Assembly: GCA_031281695.1 (NCBI GenBank)
Contig: JAITFB010000042.1
Location: forward strand, 1 to 33,364
Length of the DNA stretch: 33,364 nt
Source: Candidatus Servula neotermitis
GTDB taxonomy: Bacteria; Actinomycetota; Actinomycetes; Actinomycetales; Bifidobacteriaceae
Direction of reading: 5' to 3'
Part shown: one piece after another, positions 1 through 6,429 of the stretch
How the letters are laid out: every line of letters starts with the position of its first letter
How positions within the stretch are numbered: position 1 is the first letter of the stretch
Translations under genes and position numbers: made by a program
The notes under the pieces: generated by a model
What the model saw: only the letters and a program-made list of their open reading frames with translations
What the model was told of the DNA's origin: nothing
The model's database searches: none

Positions 1-2606
1 CCACTACTACCACAAACACCAACGCCGACAGCGCAAGCTCCGATGCTGACACCAATTATGAACTGACAACTGATAACCGGCAACTGACTACTGATAAATG
101 GGATGACTTGACTAAAAACGAACAAGCCCGGATACTAAACCAATACCGTCTCGCCTATCTTTCCGAAACCCCAGTCAATTGGGCGCCCGGTTTAGGGACA
201 GTGGTGGCTAATGAAGAAATTGCCGCTGACGGTCGAACTGAACGCGGCAATATGCCAGTCTTCCAAAAACCTTTGAAACAATGGTCGATGCGGATCACTA
301 AATATGCGCAAAGATTATTGGACGGCCTGGACACTATCGATTGGCCGGACAAAGTCAAAACTATGCAACGCAACTGGATCGGCAAATCTGAAGGCGCGCT
401 GGTCAAATTTCCGCTGGTGGACCGGGACCAAGTGTTGGAAGTTTATACCACCCGCGACGATACATTATTTGGAGCCACCTTTATGGTGATTGCGCCTGAA
501 CACGCTTTGGCAGCTCAAGTTCCAGCAGCTTGGCCGAAAAATGTCCCAGCAACTTGGACCCAAGGTTTCGCTAAACCAGCCGACGCTCTTTGGGATTATG
601 CGCAAAAAGCCAGTCGCAAAACCGCTATTGAACGGCAAGCTGAAATGGGGGACAAATCGGGCGTGTTTACTGGACTCTACGCTTTGAATCCTATTACCGG
701 AACTAAGATTCCCATTTTTGCGGCGGATTATGTTTTGATGGGATATGGAACTGGCGCGATTATGGCAGTCCCTGGAGGCGATCAACGCGATTTTGATTTT
801 GCGAAGAAATTTCAACTTCCGGTAATTTATACGGTTCAGCCCAAAGATCAGCCGCTGGACCCAACTCAAGCTTACGTAGATGATGGGGTAGTGATCAATT
901 CTCAGAACGCCGACATTAGTTTAAACGGACTCAGTATCAGTCAAGCCAAAGCCAAAATGCACACTTACATTACCGAGCAAGGGATCGGCCAACCTACCAC
1001 CAATTATCGTCTGCGCGATTGGTTATTCAGTCGCCAACGCTATTGGGGCGAACCGTTCCCTATCGTTTACGAAATCGAAACTTCAACAGCTCCAGTCGCT
1101 GAAACTAATCCGGCGTCTGTAGCGACTGACCAATGTGTCCGCCTCAGCTCAAAGACCAGTACCGACGACATTAACTCAAACACTGACACAAATCCTGCCG
1201 AACCAATCACCAACAGCGATAGCTCCACACCTGCTGTCACTGACATTAAGGCTGGACTCACAGGTACTGCTCCTACTAACGCTGAAAGATTTAACACACC
1301 AATAGCACTGCCAGAATCTATGTTGCCAGTCACTTTGCCGGAGGTGGCGGATTACACTCCCAAAACTTTTGACCCCAACGATTCTGAATCTATGCCGGAG
1401 ACCCCTTTGTCGCGCAATCAAGATTGGATGTACGTGACTTTGGATTTGGGCGATGGGCCTAAACTATATCGCCGCGACGCTAATGTGATGCCCAACTGGG
1501 CGGGGAGTTGCTGGTATTATTTGCGTTACGCGGATCCGCATTATTCAACTTTAGCGGAGAATCCAGCCAGCGTTTCGGAGTTCGATTCCGATCAATTGGT
1601 TCGGCCGGCCGAAGATCAGTATTGGCTGGGGCCTAATCATAATCAGTATAGTGGCGATTCGGGTGGAGTGGATTTATACGTTGGCGGGGTGGAGCATGCG
1701 GTTTTACATTTGCTTTATGCGCGGTTTTGGCACATGGTTTTGCACGATTTGGGTTATGTCAGTGCGCCGGAGCCGTTTCATAAATTGTTCAATCAAGGCT
1801 ATATTCAAGCTTACGCTTATGTGGATAGTCGCGGCTCTTATGTGCCGGCTTCCGAGGTGGTGGAAGTTGAACCTGGCCGCTTTGAATATCAAGGCGAACC
1901 AGTCACGCAAGAATACGGAAAAATTGGTAAGAGTTTGAAAAACGTGGTTACTCAAGATCAAATCATTGAAGAATATGGCGCGGATACTTTTCGACTTTAC
2001 GAAATGTCCATGGGGCCGCTGGATATTTCTCGGCCTTGGGATACTCGGGCTATTGTGGGATCATTCCGGTTTTTACAAAGACTTTGGCGCAATGTAATCG
2101 ACGAGGAAACTGGCGCAGTCACTGTCCAAAATGTGACGCCCACTATTGAAACGCTTAAAGTGTTGAATAAAGTAATCCACGATGTGATTCGGGAAATGGA
2201 AGCTTTTCGACCCAATACTGCCATTGCGCGTTTAATCGAGTTGAACAATCATTTGACTACGCTGGAAATTGTTCCTCGATCCGCGGTGGAAGATTTGTTG
2301 AAAATGTTAGCGCCGATTGCTCCGCACATTGCCGAAGAACTTTGGCATAAATTAGGCCATACGGACACTATTACTTTGCAAGCTTTTCCAGCCGCTGATC
2401 CAGCTTATTTAGTCTCGGAAACTGTCACTTGCATTGTGCAAATCAACGGTAAATTACGAGCCAAATTGGAAGTCGATCCTGACATCACCGCTGAACAACT
2501 GGAACAACTGGCTTTAGCGGATCCGAAAGTCCAACAATTCTTAGCTGGCACCACTCCTAAAAAAGTAATTGTAAAACAACCTAAAGTAGTCTCGATAGTT
2601 TTGTAA
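1..2606 (+). CDS. leuS: Leucyl-tRNA synthetase, 5'-truncated by the window edge
   Basis: Class I aminoacyl-tRNA synthetase that charges tRNA-Leu in the cytoplasm. The ORF track starts at a TTG at 108, but the frame is open back to base 3 and the HIGH-motif catalytic region is missing, so the true start lies upstream. Visible parts in order: the actinobacterial-type VNWAPGLGTV segment, the CP1 editing domain (TTRDDTLFGATF and MAVPGGDQRDFDFA, with G where VPGHD is usual), the second half of the Rossmann fold (LYVGGVEHAVLHLLYARFW), the KIGKS version of KMSKS, the anticodon-binding domain and the C-terminal domain. Two low-complexity insertions interrupt it: a T/N/D/S-rich stretch at bases 3-98 and about 70-76 residues at 1077-1304 between FPIVYE and ALPESMLPVTLPE. 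All catalytic blocks around them are intact, so it is probably functional. It is convergent with nagB. Confidence 0.95.
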   Translation, partial: TTTTNTNADSASSDADTNYELTTDNRQLTTDKWDDLTKNEQARILNQYRLAYLSETPVNWAPGLGTVVANEEIAADGRTERGNMPVFQKPLKQWSMRITKYAQRLLDGLDTIDWPDKVKTMQRNWIGKSEGALVKFPLVDRDQVLEVYTTRDDTLFGATFMVIAPEHALAAQVPAAWPKNVPATWTQGFAKPADALWDYAQKASRKTAIERQAEMGDKSGVFTGLYALNPITGTKIPIFAADYVLMGYGTGAIMAVPGGDQRDFDFAKKFQLPVIYTVQPKDQPLDPTQAYVDDGVVINSQNADISLNGLSISQAKAKMHTYITEQGIGQPTTNYRLRDWLFSRQRYWGEPFPIVYEIETSTAPVAETNPASVATDQCVRLSSKTSTDDINSNTDTNPAEPITNSDSSTPAVTDIKAGLTGTAPTNAERFNTPIALPESMLPVTLPEVADYTPKTFDPNDSESMPETPLSRNQDWMYVTLDLGDGPKLYRRDANVMPNWAGSCWYYLRYADPHYSTLAENPASVSEFDSDQLVRPAEDQYWLGPNHNQYSGDSGGVDLYVGGVEHAVLHLLYARFWHMVLHDLGYVSAPEPFHKLFNQGYIQAYAYVDSRGSYVPASEVVEVEPGRFEYQGEPVTQEYGKIGKSLKNVVTQDQIIEEYGADTFRLYEMSMGPLDISRPWDTRAIVGSFRFLQRLWRNVIDEETGAVTVQNVTPTIETLKVLNKVIHDVIREMEAFRPNTAIARLIELNNHLTTLEIVPRSAVEDLLKMLAPIAPHIAEELWHKLGHTDTITLQAFPAADPAYLVSETVTCIVQINGKLRAKLEVDPDITAEQLEQLALADPKVQQFLAGTTPKKVIVKQPKVVSIVL
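61..95 (+). repeat. In-gene heptamer array within leuS
   Basis: Units AACTGAC, AACTGAT, AACCGGC, AACTGAC, TACTGAT. Open in the leuS frame, encoding ELTTD and QLTTD repeats just before the conserved WDDLTKNEQ segment. Confidence 0.75.
1119..1144 (+). repeat. Palindromic repeat family member inside leuS, copy A
   Basis: Aligns by eye with intergenic 9110-9136 at 22 of 27 positions with one gap (shared GTGTCCGCCT end). Lies within the roughly 76-codon insertion. Confidence 0.5.
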
Positions 2607-2707
2607 CCTTTAGGAATTAGTCGTGTAATATTGTTTCAGTAAAGGTCTCGCGCTCGCAGTGACACCTCAATGTCTGTCCTAAATCTTTGATCCTATTAAA
2701 GAGCGCA

Positions 2708-3493
2708 CTAGATCCCTTGCCAACTGGGTTTGTTTTCGAATGCGTATTGGTAATAATCTTTATGTTGTAATTTTGAAGCGGCTGCTTGGTCTAGCAAAAC
2801 CGTGGCGTGAGGATGTAATTGGAGGGCTGAAGCTGGGTTAGAGCTGGAGATGGAGCCCTCTACGCATCCAGCAATCGCATCGGCCTTGGTCTCGCCAAAA
2901 GCTAACAGTACTAGGTGTCGCGCTTCTAATATGGTGCCGATGCCTTGAGTCACGCAATGATGCGGTACTTGATCTATTGAATCAAAAAAGCGGGCGTTAT
3001 CTTGGCGAGTTTTTTGAGTCAGGGTTTTGATTCTAGTTCGAGAAGCTAAAGAGGAACCTGGCTCGTTGAAGCCGATGTGTCCGTCTTGACCGACTCCTAA
3101 AATTTGTAAATCTACTCCACCAGCGATTTTAATTTGAGTTTCGTAGTATTCGCCCGCAGTTTCAACGGTTCCGAAATCGCCGCTGGGGGTGTGAATTAAG
3201 TCGGGATTTAGGCCCATGGGGTCAACGACCTCTTTTCTGATTACTGAAAAATAACTCTCTGGGTGATCTTTAGGCAGACCCACGTATTCGTCTAGGGCAA
3301 AACCTTGGACATGCGACACGTCAATTTGACGCTCTTGGATTATTTGAGTTAATTGTTTATACAAAGCCAAAGGGGTTGAGCCTGTAGCTAGTCCCAAAAC
3401 GAAGTCTGGTTTGTTGACAATTTTTTGGGCAATATGTTCAGCTGCAATCGAGCTGGCCTGTTCTTGATTTTGGGCGATAATTACTTCAGCCAT
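2708..3493 (-). CDS. nagB: Glucosamine-6-phosphate deaminase
   Basis: Converts glucosamine-6-phosphate to fructose-6-phosphate and ammonia, the entry of amino sugars into glycolysis. The 261 residues match the usual family length. Motifs: the phosphate-binding LGLATGSTPLALY near residue 35, FALDEYVGL near 66, and the catalytic LGVGQDGHIGFNEPGSS near 132. Its ATG overlaps the cutC stop as TAATG, so the two are probably translationally coupled, and it lacks the TANNNT box found before lead genes. No nagA or transporter is in the window, so the substrate may come from sialic acid, chitin or peptidoglycan breakdown; that is inference. Confidence 0.95.
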   Translation of the reverse strand: MAEVIIAQNQEQASSIAAEHIAQKIVNKPDFVLGLATGSTPLALYKQLTQIIQERQIDVSHVQGFALDEYVGLPKDHPESYFSVIRKEVVDPMGLNPDLIHTPSGDFGTVETAGEYYETQIKIAGGVDLQILGVGQDGHIGFNEPGSSLASRTRIKTLTQKTRQDNARFFDSIDQVPHHCVTQGIGTILEARHLVLLAFGETKADAIAGCVEGSISSSNPASALQLHPHATVLLDQAAASKLQHKDYYQYAFENKPSWQGI

Positions 3494-4140
3494 TAGATCC
3501 TCACAATCTGAGTCCCGTGATAGGCATCTAATTTCAATGCCTGATCAATTTGATTAATGTTTTTCCAACTAACTCCTCCTCCGGCCATAATTTGCATGCG
3601 TCCATTGACGAAGTTGTGGATTTTTTTAAAGTTTTCAGCGTTTTCAAGTACGCTATTTTGGGTGTTTCCGCCGTGAGTCAATAATCTTACGTAACCCAAA
3701 TCAATCAACTGAGATAACGCTTCTTCGATGTATTCAGGGCGATGGATAATAATTTGGTTGAAAGCATTGTGGAAAACCAGCTCGCAACGTCTATCGACCA
3801 AATCTGAAACTGCGGCTAAGAGGTCAATATCTAAAAGATTATCGCTAGTCAGACAACCTAACACGATGGAGTCGGTGTCGGTTTTGACGACCCAAGCTAC
3901 TTCTTCTAAAAGTTTGTCAGGATAATCGAAATCAAAAACAAAACCATCGGCTTTAGGCCTCACCATGGTTGCTACAGTGACATCGTATTGATGGCAATAT
4001 TCTACAGTTTTTTCAATGATTTCTAAAGGCGGAGTCAAACCTTGAGCTCGTAAATCCAAGCAAAGTTCAACTCGATCGATTCCAGCTTCAATAGCTTCGG
4101 GGACTTTACGAAAACCCTCTGAGCAAAATTCTAACTCCAC
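3493..4140 (-). CDS. cutC: CutC family TIM-barrel protein
   Basis: 215-residue CutC-family protein, slightly shorter than usual. Family signatures are the N-terminal ELEFCSEG, then RVELCLDLRAQGLTPP near residue 24, VLGCLTSDN near 93, RLLTHGG near 152 and MAGGGVSWKNI near 185. The family was named for copper tolerance, but that role is disputed and the biochemical activity is not settled. Its coupling to nagB suggests a link to amino-sugar metabolism (inference). The GTG start is chosen because TAAAAT lies exactly 6 nt upstream, as for other lead genes here. Confidence 0.85.
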   Translation of the reverse strand: MELEFCSEGFRKVPEAIEAGIDRVELCLDLRAQGLTPPLEIIEKTVEYCHQYDVTVATMVRPKADGFVFDFDYPDKLLEEVAWVVKTDTDSIVLGCLTSDNLLDIDLLAAVSDLVDRRCELVFHNAFNQIIIHRPEYIEEALSQLIDLGYVRLLTHGGNTQNSVLENAENFKKIHNFVNGRMQIMAGGGVSWKNINQIDQALKLDAYHGTQIVRI

Positions 4141-4146
4141 AATGTT

Positions 4147-4152
4147 ATTTTA
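4147..4152 (-). promoter_or_regulatory. -10 box for leaderless cutC-nagB transcript
   Basis: On the minus strand TAAAAT-N6-GTG. It matches the window-wide TANNNT-N6-start pattern, placing the predicted transcription start at the GTG of cutC. Confidence 0.55.
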
Positions 4153-4225
4153 TAGCATAAACGTAATTAAAAAAAATTTGCTTGATCAGTGGAGTTTTTT
4201 GACAAAATCAATCACCCGCTCTTGT

Positions 4226-4298
4226 CGGGCTGACAAGATTTGAACTTGCGACCTCTTCGTCCCGAACGAAGCACGCTACCAAACTGCGCCACAGCCCG
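4226..4298 (-). tRNA. tRNA-Pro (anticodon CGG)
   Basis: The minus strand folds as a 73-nt cloverleaf: acceptor CGGGCTG/CAGCCCG, D-stem GCGC/GCGT, anticodon stem CTTCG/CGAAG with loop TTCGGGA (anticodon CGG), and T-stem GCAAG/CTTGT with loop TTCAAAT. CCA is not encoded. It lies 81 bp downstream of a second tRNA-Pro in the same orientation. Confidence 0.93.
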
Positions 4299-4379
4299 CT
4301 GAATTAGTTTACCTCAAGGATTGGCCTAGCTTTATTCAGCATTGCGCGCTACTCTCGTAACGCATGAAATGCGAGTGGT

Positions 4380-4452
4380 CGGGATGACAAGATTTGAACT
4401 TGCGACCCCTCGAACCCCATTCGAGTGCGCTACCAAGCTGCGCCACATCCCG
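4380..4452 (-). tRNA. tRNA-Pro (anticodon GGG)
   Basis: Minus-strand 73-nt cloverleaf: acceptor CGGGATG/CATCCCG, D-stem GCGC/GCGC, anticodon stem CTCGA/TCGAG with loop ATGGGGT (anticodon GGG), and T-arm identical to the neighbouring tRNA-Pro (GCAAG TTCAAAT CTTGT). CCA is not encoded. The shared D- and T-arms suggest the pair arose by tandem duplication with later change of the anticodon arm. Apart from the two tRNAs I see nothing else in the 4141-4533 gap. Confidence 0.94.
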
Positions 4453-4533
4453 TAAATTCAGTTTAGCTTGATATGTATGTAGTTTCTACTGAGGTTTTCA
4501 TTTCGGAGTAGGACACTTGAATTAGTCTGACTT

Positions 4534-5211
4534 CTAAATAGAATCTAGGTACTTAGCGTCAGTGTTCAAACGCTCGGTCAGTTCTTTAATCTCTTGGTCA
4601 AAATGATGCATTAATTTCAAATTGGGTAGTTCTTCTAATCTAATCCATCGAGTTTCTAGGGCTTCGTGATCTAAGTTGACAGGAGTAATTGGGTCTTGAG
4701 GATTTTCTAATGCTAAAATCGTAGTGAAGTGCCAATTTTTATGGTCGCGAATAATTTGATCCACAATCCTAATTTGCTCAGGTTTTATTCCAGCTTCTTC
4801 ATATGCTTCTCGGAGTGCACCTTCTAGATCAGATTCGCCATCAGCTAAAGCGCCACCTGGAATGCCCCATGTCTCGCCGTGCGTAACCCAAGGCGCTCTT
4901 AATTGTAGAAGTAAATGAGTCACCTCGTTGCTGTCGGCGTTTTTACTTTTATAATTTTCAGTGCTGGTACCTACTTTGATACGGTCGTCATTTTTCGTTT
5001 GGGATATGTTATTTTTAATTATCTCGGTGTCGGAGTCCGAGCGTTGACTTATGTTAGATGACGAACGGCTACTTTGGACTTTTCTTGCTACAAGTATGCC
5101 CGCAGCCCCATTCAATCCCCAATGTTCTCGTCCGCAAAATTCGCATTTAATGAAGCCATCTCCTGGATGTTGGATCCTAGGGGCTAATTTAGAATGATTT
5201 GTTTCGCTCAT
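4534..5211 (-). CDS. NUDIX hydrolase with low-complexity insertion
   Basis: NUDIX-fold pyrophosphohydrolase, 225 residues, substrate unknown. The N-terminus has a CEFCGREHWGLNGAAGIL segment that I recall from actinobacterial NUDIX proteins. The Nudix box is complete near residues 116-138: G-x5-E (GALADGE), seven residues, then REAYEEAGI. Between the first strand (GILVAR) and the next (HLLLQLRAPW) lies an extra Ser/Asn/Asp/Lys-rich stretch of about 53 residues (bases 4924-5082). It interrupts a conserved beta hairpin without touching the catalytic box. TAAACT-N6-ATG precedes the start, and the gene is divergent from the aminotransferase across only 39 bp. Confidence 0.9.
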   Translation of the reverse strand: MSETNHSKLAPRIQHPGDGFIKCEFCGREHWGLNGAAGILVARKVQSSRSSSNISQRSDSDTEIIKNNISQTKNDDRIKVGTSTENYKSKNADSNEVTHLLLQLRAPWVTHGETWGIPGGALADGESDLEGALREAYEEAGIKPEQIRIVDQIIRDHKNWHFTTILALENPQDPITPVNLDHEALETRWIRLEELPNLKLMHHFDQEIKELTERLNTDAKYLDSI

Positions 5212-5217
5212 TTTTTT

Positions 5218-5223
5218 AGTTTA
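5218..5223 (-). promoter_or_regulatory. -10 box for leaderless NUDIX gene
   Basis: Minus strand TAAACT-AAAAAA-ATG. With the opposing TAAACT at 5239-5244 it forms a compact divergent promoter region of 39 bp. Confidence 0.6.
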
Positions 5224-5238
5224 ACCAAGTCTAATCGC

Positions 5239-5244
5239 TAAACT
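5239..5244 (+). promoter_or_regulatory. -10 box for leaderless aminotransferase-ppc transcript
   Basis: TAAACT-GATTTT-ATG, with exact 6-nt spacing to the ATG at 5251. There is no Shine-Dalgarno. Confidence 0.6.
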
Positions 5245-5250
5245 GATTTT

Positions 5251-6414
5251 ATGCATCTTCCAATTCGAGATAACTTAATCGGGCTTGAACCTTACGAAGA
5301 TGATGTTGCACCCGAATGCGTGCGATTGGGTTTTAATGAAGTTGGCGAGTCCGTTCCGGAAAAGGTGGTAAAAGAGATGCAAAATGCCCTGATTACTACT
5401 TTACCTGGTCTAAATCGTTACCCTGATCATAGCATGGCTAAACTAAGAGAAGTAGCTGTGAGGTTTTTGAACGACCGTTTCGGGACTGATTTAACTATTG
5501 ATAATTTATTCTTCGCGAACGGAGCGACTGAATTGATTTTGCAAATTTTCAATACATTTGGCGGTCCATCGTTCAACCAAGAGCAACGCACAATTTTCAG
5601 TTTTCAACCAGGATATATAGCATATCTCGATGATGCGCGAGATTCAAAATCTAATTTGTATCGAGTTCGGCTTGATTCTAATTTTCAAATAGATCCTGAT
5701 TTGACTATAGCCGAAATTCAAAAACATCGGCCAGCCTTAGTTCTTTTTACTAACCCAGAGAATCCCACAGGTACTTTAACCCCATTGTCCACGTTTAGAA
5801 AAATCATTGATCAAACTCAAGAGGTCATAGTTGCTGGAACTGATCGAGTGACTCACCCGCTGTATATTTCCGACGAGGCTTATATTGAGTTCGCGGAAAA
5901 TACTAACGCTTCGGCAATTCATCTTTTGCAACATTATCCTAATTTGTTAGTTTTGAGAACTTTGTCGAAAAGTTTTGGGTTGGCTGGACTAAGAGTAGGT
6001 TATATCGTAGGTTCTCCTAAAGTTATTTATCCAGTTACAATAGTTCGTCAACCGTACAGTTTCTCAAATGTTACACAAGCTTTGGCTACTGTGGCTTTTC
6101 GCAACAGTGAAATTTTGATGAAACCGATCAAAAAAATTATAGCTCGGCGTCGTGAACTTCTTAGTTGGTTAGAGGGAAAACAATATCAAGGTTATTCCTT
6201 GAAAGTCGTTCCTTCCCAAACGAATTTTTGCTTAGTAGGATTTGATCCTCAAATTCCCAATTACTTAGATTTACCCAATCATGTTGTGGATTTTTTGATT
6301 GATAAAGATGTCTTAGTGCGTAAGGTTGCAGTTCCAGGATATTTTCGAGTCTCAATTGGAACTGAGACGGAGTTGTCTAGGTTTAAACACGTCTTTAATG
6401 AATTTTTAGAATAA
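5251..6414 (+). CDS. PLP-dependent aminotransferase, HisC-like
   Basis: Fold-type I class I/II aminotransferase, 387 residues. Visible signatures are LNRYPDHSMAKLRE near 65, NLFFANGATELIL near 92 (phosphate-cup region), NPENPTGTL near 169, SDEAYIEF near 209, and SKSFGLAGLRVGY near 241 with the Schiff-base lysine in SKSF. The fit is closest to histidinol-phosphate aminotransferase. No other his gene is nearby, however, so an aromatic amino-acid aminotransferase or threonine-phosphate decarboxylase-like role is possible. It is followed after 15 bp by ppc in the same orientation, so the two are probably cotranscribed, placing amino-acid synthesis beside oxaloacetate supply. Confidence 0.88.
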   Translation: MHLPIRDNLIGLEPYEDDVAPECVRLGFNEVGESVPEKVVKEMQNALITTLPGLNRYPDHSMAKLREVAVRFLNDRFGTDLTIDNLFFANGATELILQIFNTFGGPSFNQEQRTIFSFQPGYIAYLDDARDSKSNLYRVRLDSNFQIDPDLTIAEIQKHRPALVLFTNPENPTGTLTPLSTFRKIIDQTQEVIVAGTDRVTHPLYISDEAYIEFAENTNASAIHLLQHYPNLLVLRTLSKSFGLAGLRVGYIVGSPKVIYPVTIVRQPYSFSNVTQALATVAFRNSEILMKPIKKIIARRRELLSWLEGKQYQGYSLKVVPSQTNFCLVGFDPQIPNYLDLPNHVVDFLIDKDVLVRKVAVPGYFRVSIGTETELSRFKHVFNEFLE

Positions 6415-6429
6415 TTTCTGAGTAAAATT

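Noticed and set aside
108-110. TTG at 108 as the leuS start
   Set aside because: The frame is open to the window edge and the HIGH-motif catalytic domain is missing, so the gene starts upstream of the window.
465-869. 134-aa minus-strand ORF within leuS (and similar shadows such as 9910-10269)
   Set aside because: Antisense to strongly conserved coding sequence with no family resemblance; frame shadows.
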